From an uncultured Lachnospiraceae bacterium (GTDB taxonomy: Bacteria; Bacillota; Clostridia; Lachnospirales; Lachnospiraceae), in NCBI GenBank assembly GCA_910584205.1, contig CAJUAA010000008.1, forward strand, positions 43,632-107,631: DNA of 64,000 bases, written 5' to 3'. Position 1 is the stretch's first letter, and every line of letters begins with the position of its first letter. This document shows, piece after piece, positions 25,974 to 34,258 of this stretch. A program made the position numbers and the translations under genes. The notes under the pieces are model-generated. The model saw nothing but the letters and a program-made list of their open reading frames with translations, did no database searches and was not told where the DNA came from.

Positions 25974-27704
25974 ATGCATCAGGTATATTTTATCAGGGAA
26001 AACAGGAAGATCGAAGTACCGGAAGGGACCACGGTTCTGGAGGCGCAGCGGCTGGCCGGCCTTCGGCCGGACGCGCCCTGCGGCGGAGCGGGAACCTGCG
26101 GGAAATGCCGGGTCGTCATAAACGGGCGGAACGTACAGACCTGCCGGACAAATGTCAGGGAAGATCTCGAGGTGGATACCGCTCCCTCCTCTTCGTTTGA
26201 GGATGCCGTCATATTGACAGAAGGATTTTCCCGGCCGGTAGCATTCTGCCCCGGAGTCAGTGTCCATACGATTGAGTTTACGAAAACCGTGCCCGGAGAC
26301 AAACGGTCCGACTGGGAACGGATGCTTCAGGCGCTCGAAGACGCCGGGGTGCCGGACACGGAACAGTTTCTGCCGGACCCGGAGCTTTCGTCTTCTCTCT
26401 ATGAGCGCTGCCGGCAGGGCGGGACATGGTACATCGCCCATACAGACCGGGAGATTCTGGATATCTGCGACGAAAAACGAAATTTCTGCCTTGCCGCCTT
26501 TGACATCGGGACCACCACGCTGGCGGGCTATCTGCTGGATGCGGCAAACGGACAGGTGCTTGCCGTGGAGAGCCGGATGAATCCTCAGGCCCAGTACGGA
26601 GCGGACGTGATCATGCGGGCGGACTATGCGCTTGCACACGGAACCGGGGAATTAAGCGGATGCATCCGCCGGGAACTGAACGAGATGCTTGGCTGTCTCG
26701 CCGGACGGGCAGGCAGAGAGACAGCCGATATTCTCCAGATCAGCGTAGCGGGAAATACGTGCATGCACCATCTGTTTCTGGGAATCTCTCCCGCTTCTCT
26801 GGTCCACGCTCCCTATACCCCCGCGATCAGCCGGTCCATGGTCTTCCCCGCCGCACAGTACGGGCTGACGGCCCATCCAAAAGGACAGCTTCTGATGCTG
26901 CCCAACATCGCCGGATATGTGGGCGCGGATACCACCGGCTGCCTGCTGGCGGTACGGCCGGATCGGAAAAAGGAGATCACCCTCCTTCTGGACATCGGCA
27001 CCAACGGGGAGATGGTCCTGGGCAGCCGGGACCGTCTGGTCACCTGCTCCACAGCGGCGGGCCCTGCGTTGGAAGGCGCGAAAATCGAGTGCGGCATGCG
27101 GGGAACGGACGGCGCCGTGGATCACGTCTTCTATGAAAACGGTGTCTGGCGTTATACGACCATAGGCGGACAGCCCGCTGTGGGACTGTGCGGCTCCGGC
27201 CTTCTGGACCTGACCGCACGGCTTCTGAAACACGGATTCATTGACGAAAACGGAAACCTGGAAAGCGGCCAGAAGAACCCGAAGACGTTTTTCCTGGTGC
27301 CTCCGGAGGATTCCGGAAACGAAAAGGGCGTCTGGCTGACCCAGAAGGACATCCGGGAGGTACAGCTGGCGAAAGCCGCCATCGCCGCCGGAATCCGAAT
27401 CCTGATGAACACCCTCTCCATAACGGAAGAAGACATCCGCTGTCTCTATATCGCAGGCGCTTTCGGCAACTACATGGACCCGGCCAGCGCAGGAACCATC
27501 GGACTGATCCCTTCCGCTCTGACGGACCGTATCCGACCCATTGGAAACGCGGCGGGGGAAGGCGCCAAGATTGCCCTGTTAAATGCAGAGGAATGGAAGC
27601 TGGCCGACCGACTGGCCGGTGAGGTGGAATTTGTGGAGCTGGCCGCGCTGCCGGAATTTCAGGACTGTTTTGTGGATGAACTGGAATTTCCGACACAGGG
27701 CTGA
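25974..27704 (+). CDS. ASKHA/ferredoxin corrinoid activation protein (RamA/RACo-like)
   Basis: These proteins reductively reactivate Co(II) corrinoid proteins using ATP. The 576 residues start with a [2Fe-2S] ferredoxin domain with cysteines at 36, 42, 45 and 57 (PCGGAGTCGKCRV). The DUF4445 ASKHA ATPase domain follows: LAAFDIGTTTLAGYLLDA, LLLDIGTNGEMVLG, CSTAAGPALEGAKI and YIAGAFGNYMDP. The ATG at 25974 follows GAGGTG; an in-frame GTG nine bases earlier is part of that site. It probably serves the corrinoid fusion protein at 20351. Confidence 0.92.
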   Translation: MHQVYFIRENRKIEVPEGTTVLEAQRLAGLRPDAPCGGAGTCGKCRVVINGRNVQTCRTNVREDLEVDTAPSSSFEDAVILTEGFSRPVAFCPGVSVHTIEFTKTVPGDKRSDWERMLQALEDAGVPDTEQFLPDPELSSSLYERCRQGGTWYIAHTDREILDICDEKRNFCLAAFDIGTTTLAGYLLDAANGQVLAVESRMNPQAQYGADVIMRADYALAHGTGELSGCIRRELNEMLGCLAGRAGRETADILQISVAGNTCMHHLFLGISPASLVHAPYTPAISRSMVFPAAQYGLTAHPKGQLLMLPNIAGYVGADTTGCLLAVRPDRKKEITLLLDIGTNGEMVLGSRDRLVTCSTAAGPALEGAKIECGMRGTDGAVDHVFYENGVWRYTTIGGQPAVGLCGSGLLDLTARLLKHGFIDENGNLESGQKNPKTFFLVPPEDSGNEKGVWLTQKDIREVQLAKAAIAAGIRILMNTLSITEEDIRCLYIAGAFGNYMDPASAGTIGLIPSALTDRIRPIGNAAGEGAKIALLNAEEWKLADRLAGEVEFVELAALPEFQDCFVDELEFPTQG

Positions 27705-27821
27705 CCAAACCTGCCGTACAGGAAATAAAAACAGGAACACGATACGCACCCGTCCCGTAAAAAGCAGGAATTTTCCTGCCGCGGCCGCTTTTGCCGCCGG
27801 ACGGTGGAATGGAGAAAACAA

Positions 27822-28361
27822 ATGACTGATATGGACAGGCTTATGGAACTGGCAAAAGCAGAAGGCTTTTCCCAGGCTGCGCCTCTGGACTGCCGTACCA
27901 TCGAATTAAAGCCGGAGGTCCGTAAGATGTGCGAAGCCAACACCTGCCATATGTATGGCAGATGCTGGAGCTGCCCGCCGGGATGCGGCACTCTGGAAGC
28001 ATGCCGGGAAAAAATCGCGGACTACCGATACGGCATTCTCGTACAGACGACCGGGCAGCTGGAGGACGATCTGGACGGAGAGACCATGATGGAGACCGAG
28101 GCGCTGCACAAAGAGCATTTCTATGGGTTTGAACGCATCCTCAGGAAACAGTACCCGGACATGCTGGCCATCGGCGCAGGCTGCTGCACAAAATGCCAAA
28201 AATGCACGTATCCAGAGGAACCGTGCCGTTTTCCAAAGGAAGCCTTCTCTTCCATGGAAGCCTATGGAATGGTCGTCACGCAGATCTGCCAGGCCAACGG
28301 ACTGGCTTATTATTACGGCCCCTGCACGATCACTTACACAAGCTGTTATCTTTTGGGCTGA
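27822..28361 (+). CDS. DUF2284 cysteine-rich metal-binding protein
   Basis: The 179-residue protein has many cysteines in fixed patterns: CEANTCHMYGRCWSCPPGCG, then GAGCCTKCQKCTYP and a C-terminal TYTSCYLLG. That is the DUF2284 layout, likely binding an iron-sulfur cluster or another metal. DUF2284 genes often lie next to corrinoid methyltransferase genes, and here it follows the corrinoid activator. The ATG at 27822 sits 7 bases after GGAG. Its exact role is unknown. Confidence 0.88.
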   Translation: MTDMDRLMELAKAEGFSQAAPLDCRTIELKPEVRKMCEANTCHMYGRCWSCPPGCGTLEACREKIADYRYGILVQTTGQLEDDLDGETMMETEALHKEHFYGFERILRKQYPDMLAIGAGCCTKCQKCTYPEEPCRFPKEAFSSMEAYGMVVTQICQANGLAYYYGPCTITYTSCYLLG

Positions 28362-28386
28362 ATTTTCATACATACAGGGGGCCGAC

Positions 28387-29715
28387 ATGGAGATATTGGA
28401 ACAATTACAGCAGGCAGTGGAAAAGGGACACCCGGGGGAGGCGGAAAAGCTGACGGCAGACGGGCTGCCTGTTCACATCCTCAATGACCTGCAGCAGATC
28501 TTTGACCGCTTTGACGAATGGGATCAGCAGATTAACGACCTGATCACGCAGAACGAAGGAATCGAGAAGGTGCTGGAAGTTACCTCCGCCTTTCTCGGCA
28601 ATCCTCTGGTACTCATGGGGCTGGATTTTTCCCTGATCGCGGAAGCCGGCACCTCCCAACTTCCGGAACGGGCAAAGCTTTTTCTGGACGACGGGATCAA
28701 TGTGGAATTCATGAACGCACTTTTGCAGGACGAGGGCTACCGCGCCCTGACGCAGTCCAGCAGAACCACTTTGTTTCCCGCTTACCTCAACGGCTTCTCC
28801 TCCCTGAACCGCAATCTGTATCTGGAAGGGCAGCCGACTCACCGTCTGGGGATGATCGAATACCGGACCCCTGTCACGTCCCGGGACATCTGCGTCCTGG
28901 AAGCGCTGGCAGGACGGCTGGAATACCTGCTGGCCCATACGGATTTTCATTCTGCCGCCGGAGATCTGGAGCAGATCTTCCTGAAGATTCTGTCCGACCG
29001 GACGGCTGATTATATGCAGGTCAGCCGTCAGCTCTCCTCTCTTGGATGGACTGCAGACCACACCTGCCTCTGCCTGGTCCTGCAGGTCACCTATCTGAAT
29101 CAAAAACAGCTTTCCACCAAAGCCATCTGTCATTTTATAAAGAAGAATTTCCGTGATTCCATCAGCTTTCTGTACGAAGAAGAGCTTGTGACCTTTTTCA
29201 ACCTGTCCAGGCTTGGAATCAGCGCGGAGGACGTGGCGGACAAACTGATCTACTTTCTTCGGGACAGCTATCTGAAGGCCGGCTACAGCCGCGCCGTGCA
29301 GGGACACATGCATCTGCGCCGCCAGTACATTCAGGCAAAAACGGCGCTGGACGTGGGCAGCCGGCGAAAACCGTACCTGTGGATCCATCATTTCGATCAG
29401 ATCGCCCTTCCTTATATCATCGAACAGGCCACCAGGCGTCTGCCCGGAGACATGCTGTGCCATGAGGGCCTGTTAAGGCTGCGGCAGATGGACGAAAAGA
29501 ACCACACCGAATACATTCCCACCCTGAAAACCTATCTGGAGCAGCACTTAAGCGCCACCCAGGCGGCAAAACATATGTTCATACACCGAAGCACCTTTCT
29601 CTACCGGATCGAACGAATCCGGGAGATCCTGCAGTCGGAGCTTACCGACCCGGAAGAACTGTTTTACCTGGAGCTGTCCCTTCGGCTCCTGGAACAGGAG
29701 GATGAGAAGGGATAG
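28387..29715 (+). CDS. PucR/CdaR-family transcriptional regulator
   Basis: The 442-residue protein has an N-terminal sensory region, a middle GGDEF-like/CdaR linker domain and a C-terminal helix-turn-helix of the PucR type (LEQHLSATQAAKHMFIHRST followed by FLYRIERIREILQ). Such activators control small catabolic clusters. It begins 25 bases after the DUF2284 gene, behind CAGGGGG, and probably regulates the corrinoid-dependent demethylation genes. Confidence 0.88.
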   Translation: MEILEQLQQAVEKGHPGEAEKLTADGLPVHILNDLQQIFDRFDEWDQQINDLITQNEGIEKVLEVTSAFLGNPLVLMGLDFSLIAEAGTSQLPERAKLFLDDGINVEFMNALLQDEGYRALTQSSRTTLFPAYLNGFSSLNRNLYLEGQPTHRLGMIEYRTPVTSRDICVLEALAGRLEYLLAHTDFHSAAGDLEQIFLKILSDRTADYMQVSRQLSSLGWTADHTCLCLVLQVTYLNQKQLSTKAICHFIKKNFRDSISFLYEEELVTFFNLSRLGISAEDVADKLIYFLRDSYLKAGYSRAVQGHMHLRRQYIQAKTALDVGSRRKPYLWIHHFDQIALPYIIEQATRRLPGDMLCHEGLLRLRQMDEKNHTEYIPTLKTYLEQHLSATQAAKHMFIHRSTFLYRIERIREILQSELTDPEELFYLELSLRLLEQEDEKG

Positions 29716-29804
29716 GAGATTTTCCCGGTACATTTGACATTTTCTGATCCTTGTACTAAAGTATTATGTAGGATATTGGATTTTACAAATGCAAGGAGAA
29801 TTAT

Positions 29805-30527
29805 ATGAACCAGAATATCAGCTATCTGAAAAAATTAAACAACGAATCGGTCGTCCAGCGGGTCATCAACTGCCTGACCGACGCCATGATCAACAAAGAA
29901 CTGCGTCCCGGCGACAAGATTCCCACCGAGCTGGAGCTGTCGGAAACGCTGGGCGTCGGGAGGAATTCCATACGCGAAGCCATCAAGATTCTGGTCTATC
30001 TGGGTGTCCTGGAAATCCGCCGGGCGGAAGGCACTTTTGTATGCGAAGGGTTTACCGAAAGCATGATCGACCCCATGATCTACGGAATCATCCTGGACAA
30101 GGCGGATTCCTATGACAACCTTATGGAACTTCGGGAAATGATGGAATCCGGCGTGGTCCGGCTTGCCATGACCAAATACACGGAAGAGGACATGCACAAT
30201 CTGGAAGAAAAGCTCTCCCTCATGAAGGCGGAGATCGACAAAGGCCCGCAAAACACCCAGGCGACCTTTGAGGCGGACAATGCTTTCCATGACGCGGTAT
30301 CCAGCATGGGGCACAATCCCCTGATCGACAAGATCAACCGGGTCGTCCAGATGCTGACCTGGTCCATCCGTCTGGAGACGGTCACCCATATGGTGGAAAC
30401 CGGCCGGGGCCAGGAACTGTATGAAGCGCACGAGAAAATCTGGCAGATGTTAAAAGAGCGGAATCACAGCGATCTGAACCAGAAAATTCGGGGTACTTAT
30501 TTTGAGAATGAGATGAAGAATGCATGA
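29805..30527 (+). CDS. FadR/GntR-family transcriptional regulator
   Basis: The 240 residues have an N-terminal winged-helix GntR domain (PGDKIPTELELSETLGVGRN, then SIREAIKILVYLGVLEIR) and an all-helical FCD ligand-binding domain (FEADNAFHDAVSSMGHNPLI, EAHEKIWQMLKER) with the metal-binding histidines of the FadR subfamily. AAGGAG is upstream. It follows the PucR-type regulator and may act on the same pathway or on the TRAP operon with FadR-like palindromes at 41.2 and 46.0 kb; the sequence does not decide. Confidence 0.93.
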   Translation: MNQNISYLKKLNNESVVQRVINCLTDAMINKELRPGDKIPTELELSETLGVGRNSIREAIKILVYLGVLEIRRAEGTFVCEGFTESMIDPMIYGIILDKADSYDNLMELREMMESGVVRLAMTKYTEEDMHNLEEKLSLMKAEIDKGPQNTQATFEADNAFHDAVSSMGHNPLIDKINRVVQMLTWSIRLETVTHMVETGRGQELYEAHEKIWQMLKERNHSDLNQKIRGTYFENEMKNA

Positions 30528-30586
30528 ATCGACCGTACAGATTTTTCAATCCGGAAAACAGCATCATTCGAGCAGGAAACAGCATC

Positions 30587-31267
30587 ATGAAAAAATTTAT
30601 CATCCGTCCATCAGCGCCCATGTATGAGATGCCGGCTCCTCAGCTTAAGGAACTCCTTGCAGCAAACATTACCCCTGAACTTCCTGGCTTTACCTACAAT
30701 GGCACATATATCTGGTATGCGCCCTGGAAAGATCATTGCAGGAAAGTGATTCGGGTTTATCCCCTCAAAGGATGCTCTGCTGTTTTTCTGTGGGGACTGT
30801 GTTTTGATTTTCTGCCTGTTTTCAGTTCCGGCGGTTATCTCCGCTATCAGCGCACGGATAAATCCGTGGGCCTGCATCTGTTCTGCTGGCCTCCGGGGCA
30901 CTGGAATCCTGTTCCAAAGCAGAACGTTTCCTGCCGCTTCAGCCGTTTCGGCCGGAATCCGAAGGATGTGAAAACTCAGGTTCTCCAGGCATTTTATGAG
31001 GCTCAGGGTCTTTTTGTCCCCTGGTTCCAAAGCTGCTGCGATTTGCCCGGCGCCCTGGCTGAAGCCCGGCGTCAATGCACCGACCCGGATTCCCGCACCA
31101 ACCGGCCGGCTCCTGACTATGTATATGCCTTTCTTTTGGCAGCCAACGGTGATGTTCAGGCCGGGATGGAAGCGCTGGAGATGTACTGGAAATGTCAACT
31201 TGACCAGGACTTTCCTGTGACGCTTTATGACAAGCTCCGGGCCAGACTGCAGTCCTGCGCCGGCTGA
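30587..31267 (+). CDS. Conserved hypothetical protein, 226 residues
   Basis: I do not recognise a family. The chosen ATG at 30587 (MKKFIIRPSAPMYEMPAPQL) has AGGAAAC upstream. An alternative ATG at 30524 overlaps the FadR stop by four bases and would add 21 residues. The protein is aromatic-rich (GFTYNGTYIWYAPWKDH) and soluble. It has a C-terminal helical part (LLAANGDVQAGMEALEMYWK) and no signal peptide. Confidence 0.6.
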   Translation: MKKFIIRPSAPMYEMPAPQLKELLAANITPELPGFTYNGTYIWYAPWKDHCRKVIRVYPLKGCSAVFLWGLCFDFLPVFSSGGYLRYQRTDKSVGLHLFCWPPGHWNPVPKQNVSCRFSRFGRNPKDVKTQVLQAFYEAQGLFVPWFQSCCDLPGALAEARRQCTDPDSRTNRPAPDYVYAFLLAANGDVQAGMEALEMYWKCQLDQDFPVTLYDKLRARLQSCAG

Positions 31268-31346
31268 ACCGAATCATATACATGGGCACAAGCCCCTGAC
31301 CGGATGCCGAACATCCTGGCCTGGTTTCATTCAGTTCCCCGCACAT

Positions 31347-31378
31347 GAAAAAACCGCCTGCGTTTTAAGCAGGCGGTT
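31347..31378 (-). terminator. Terminator of the toxin-antitoxin unit
   Basis: A perfect 10-bp stem (31352-31361 with 31369-31378) is followed on the minus strand by a run of T. Confidence 0.75.
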
Positions 31379-31416
31379 GTGTAAGGATATCCTTTTCCCG
31401 GCATTGGGAAAAGGGT

Positions 31417-31755
31417 TTAGTTATCTTCTGTTTCATCGGTTGGAATGTCCCGGAACAGAATCCGCATATAGTCGCGGCGGGCGTAGAGAATACGATCCAC
31501 ATAGACCTCATTCCCATAAGCGCGGTAAAAGCTCATATAATTTCCGCTCACAATAAAGCGGTAATCACTCTCCACTTCTGCAATTGAGGACAGCAGAGCC
31601 CCCGCTTCTGCATACGTCCTTAAAATGCGGAGACTTTTTGTAATCCGGCTTACCGTAGCCAGAGCCGCAGACGGATTGTCCAGTTTCTCCGCGATATAAG
31701 CCTTAATTTCGGCCAGATCGTTTTGAGCCTCTTCGGATAAGTGCAGGTTATTCAT
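31417..31755 (-). CDS. RelE/ParE-type toxin
   Basis: Toxins of this fold are ribosome-dependent RNases or gyrase inhibitors. The 112-residue product has the family layout: MNNLHLSEEAQNDLAEIKAY, then SLRILRTYAEAGALL, and strand pairs DYRFIVSGNYMSFYRAYGNE and YVDRILYARRDYMRILF. The sequence is closer to the ParE half of the superfamily. Its ATG at 31755 overlaps the antitoxin stop codon by eight bases, so the pair is translationally coupled. Confidence 0.9.
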   Translation of the reverse strand: MNNLHLSEEAQNDLAEIKAYIAEKLDNPSAALATVSRITKSLRILRTYAEAGALLSSIAEVESDYRFIVSGNYMSFYRAYGNEVYVDRILYARRDYMRILFRDIPTDETEDN

Positions 31756-32002
31756 TGGCAATCCCGAGATTTTCCTCCACAGCCTCTAATGTCAGCCAGC
31801 CTTTCTCCTCGCCAGACTTCCGTCCCTTTGCAAGCTCATTCATCAACCGGAGCGTCGCCTGTGTTTTTTCAAAATCCTGTATATCCAGAATCGCATATCT
31901 GCCCCGTCCGTTTTTCGTCAGGAAAACCGGAGCGCCTACCGCTACGTCATGCAGTACCTCGCTGTAATTACGCAGATCAGAAATCGGTTTAATATTTGGC
32001 AT
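31748..32002 (-). CDS. Phd/YefM-family antitoxin
   Basis: The 84-residue protein starts MPNIKPISDLRNYSEVLHDV behind AAAGGAAC and contains APVFLTKNGRGRYAILDIQD, the standard DNA-binding part of Phd/YefM antitoxins. The helical C-terminus should bind the toxin. It precedes and overlaps the toxin gene and is expected to repress the shared promoter. Confidence 0.92.
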   Translation of the reverse strand: MPNIKPISDLRNYSEVLHDVAVGAPVFLTKNGRGRYAILDIQDFEKTQATLRLMNELAKGRKSGEEKGWLTLEAVEENLGIANE

Positions 32003-32027
32003 ATTGTTCAGTTCCTTTCTTAACCAT

Positions 32028-32056
32028 AGTATATCCCAATCTGCTGTAAAATTCAA
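32028..32056 (-). promoter_or_regulatory. Promoter of the toxin-antitoxin operon
   Basis: On the minus strand TTGAAT (complement of 32051-32056) and TATACT (complement of 32028-32033) are 17 bp apart, 26 bp upstream of the antitoxin ATG. Confidence 0.65.
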
Positions 32057-32336
32057 CCGCAGTTTTTACAACTATGTTTTTTCCTGTTTCGCCAGAGACG
32101 AGGCCTTATATACCGGATGTGATTGATGACATAAGCGATGACCTGGAAATCGGCTTAAGGATGGTTTTCAGGGCAATTCCCAGCTACTACTGAATGCTGT
32201 GAATCTGTACATTGAAAGACGAAAAAATACCAAATGCATTCATAGGGACTTTTTGCGCTCTTTTTTATATGTAAAGAACATACCGTTGGATGAATTATCA
32301 AGTGTATACAAGGCGTTAATTTAAGATTCTCACCTT

Positions 32337-32451
32337 GTACTTTCGACGCATATGTCGTAACTTTATTATCAACTTTCTGCAGCACTATTGATAATTTGAG
32401 AAATTCATGGCATACTATACAGGAAAGTAACGACGCAATTGTCGCAAGTAC
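32337..32451. repeat. Two inverted copies of a 28-bp palindrome upstream of the ATPase gene
   Basis: Elements at 32337-32364 and 32424-32451 each have a CGAC-N6-GTCG core. They are inverted copies of each other with about 10 of 11 bases matching per arm. A further half copy (GTCGCAACTTT) is at 33877-33887, after the ATPase gene. The rest of the 405-bp gap (32057-32336) is AT-rich and holds no gene I can support. Confidence 0.65.
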
Positions 32452-32462
32452 GAGGTGCTATA

Positions 32463-33737
32463 ATGATTAAACGAGATTATTATTTGAATCGCATGATTCA
32501 TCATATGTGGAATGGCGAGGTCAAGGTAATCACCGGCATCCGCCGCTGCGGAAAGTCAGTGCTGCTGTTTGATTTGTTCTATGAGTACCTTCTCTCACAG
32601 GGCGTTCAGGAGGATCACATCATAAAAATCGAATTGGACCAGAGACGTTACTACAAGTTCAGAAATCCAATCACGCTTTGTGAATATATCGAGGCCCTTA
32701 TTGCTGAAAAGAAAGAGGAAAAGTTCTATCTCTTTATTGACGAAGTTCAGCTTACTGCCAGGGTTGTTGACAAAGAAAATGGCGGAATCACAGTTTCCAT
32801 CTATGATATGCTGAATGAACTCAAAGCATATAAGAATCTGGATGTATATGTGACTGGCAGTAACTCGAAAGGGCTGTCAAAAGACATTGCTACAGAATTC
32901 CGCGGTCGTGCTGCCCAGGTCCATGTATTCCCTTTGTCTTTTGAAGAATTTTACTCTCATACGGGCGGTGATGAGCGAAAAGCTCTGGATACCTATATGC
33001 TTTACGGCGGTATGCCGCGCCTGCTGGCGTTAGCAGATGAAAAGGATAAAAAAGATTACCTGTCCTCCCTGTACAGCGAATTGTATGTAAAGGATATTGT
33101 TGAACGCAATGGTATCGAGCGTGAGGATATCCTGAATGATATTCTGGATTTCCTCGCTTCCCAGATCAGCTCTTTGACCAACCCTGCAAATATTGCCAAT
33201 GCGCTGACCAGCATGAAGAACGAAAAGGTCAATTCCACTCTGGTTTCAAACTATGTGCAGCACATCATTGATTCGTTCCTTATTTCGATGGTGAAGCGCT
33301 ATGATGTGAAAGGAAAGACATACTTCAAGTATCCTAACAAATACTACTACACAGATATGGGCCTTCGTAACGCCCGATTGAACTATCGCCAGTATGATCC
33401 CGGCCACATTATGGAAAACATCATCTACAACGAACTTCTGCGCCTGGGGTATTCTGTTGATGTTGGTGTTGTGACTGACCGTACCGGCGGCGCAAATATG
33501 CAGAAGGAAATTGACTTCGTTGTAAATGACGCCGATAAAAAATTCTACATTCAGTCAGCATTCCAGATGGATACGGATAAAAAAGAATCCTCTGAACTTG
33601 CATCGTTGATACTGACAAAGGACTTTTTCAAAAAAATCGTTGTCCGCATGGATATTCCTCATAACTTCTATGATGACAACGGCATTTTCCATTGCAATCT
33701 GACAGACCTACTGCTTGGTCGTGTCGAATTGTTTTAA
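32463..33737 (+). CDS. AAA ATPase with DUF4143 domain
   Basis: The 424-residue protein has an N-terminal AAA_14 ATPase (VITGIRRCGKSVLLFDLF, with Walker A GIRRCGKS) and a Walker B-like FYLFIDEVQ. DUF4143 follows at the C-terminus (ENIIYNELLRLGYSVDVGVV, then KEIDFVVNDADKKFYIQSAF, which has the ExK/D pattern of a PD-(D/E)XK-like nuclease fold). Such genes are widespread and mobile; their function is not settled. The ATG at 32463 follows GAGGTG. The gene lies between a toxin-antitoxin pair and a truncated hsdS. Confidence 0.88.
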   Translation: MIKRDYYLNRMIHHMWNGEVKVITGIRRCGKSVLLFDLFYEYLLSQGVQEDHIIKIELDQRRYYKFRNPITLCEYIEALIAEKKEEKFYLFIDEVQLTARVVDKENGGITVSIYDMLNELKAYKNLDVYVTGSNSKGLSKDIATEFRGRAAQVHVFPLSFEEFYSHTGGDERKALDTYMLYGGMPRLLALADEKDKKDYLSSLYSELYVKDIVERNGIEREDILNDILDFLASQISSLTNPANIANALTSMKNEKVNSTLVSNYVQHIIDSFLISMVKRYDVKGKTYFKYPNKYYYTDMGLRNARLNYRQYDPGHIMENIIYNELLRLGYSVDVGVVTDRTGGANMQKEIDFVVNDADKKFYIQSAFQMDTDKKESSELASLILTKDFFKKIVVRMDIPHNFYDDNGIFHCNLTDLLLGRVELF

Positions 33738-33770
33738 GCAATAAACCATGCTGATACCGTTCATACTATT

Positions 33771-33807
33771 CAGGAGCCGCCCTTCCGGGCTACTCCTGTT
33801 TTTTTAC
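33771..33807 (+). terminator. Terminator after the ATPase gene
   Basis: A nested hairpin (CAGGAG/CTCCTG around GCCC/GGGC) is followed by seven T. A second inverted repeat (33807-33816 with 33824-33833) follows without a T-run. The rest of 33738-33955 shows no gene. Confidence 0.8.
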
Positions 33808-33955
33808 TTATTGGACTGCTTATGTCCAATAAGACATACCTTCTGGCACTTCCCGCCATATTCTTACATCGCTTGCGTCGCAACTTTCTGGTAAAGTGGT
33901 GCTTTTTCCATACCCGCAAACAACCGTTACAGCTTATGCCCATTCCAACAATATT

Positions 33956-34258
33956 CTAATCCTCCAGCCGGGATATATCACTGCTCCATCCACTCATTAT
34001 TGCCGGAGAAATAACTGCAATATTTTGATTATACGATCTGTTTTCTCTGTTATAGTGCAAACTATCCTCACCTATATAGATCACGGAATCATTCTTAATA
34101 TCTTTTGCTTTCAGTTTTCCGTCCTTCACCATCTGCTGTTTTTTTGCACGAATTCTTTTCAGTAATACAGATGCGGGCTCATCCTCCGGGTTCTGCGGAA
34201 CCAGTTTTCCGCGAATTGCCAGATCCAGTATTTTTTGACGCAATGCTTTTGTATCCAT
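33956..34258 (-). pseudogene. Truncated type I specificity subunit (hsdS fragment)
   Basis: The ATG at 34258 overlaps the hsdM stop (TAATG) as in intact hsdMS operons. The first 60 or so residues are classic HsdS N-terminus: MDTKALRQKILDLAIRGKLV, then EDEPASVLLKRIRAKK and YIGEDSLHY. After that about 35 unrelated residues lead to a stop. Both target-recognition domains, about 300-400 residues, are missing, so no DNA specificity can be encoded here. Confidence 0.88.

Noticed and set aside
33807..33833. Second terminator after the ATPase gene
   Set aside because: A good inverted repeat but with no T-run on either strand; recorded only as a hairpin.
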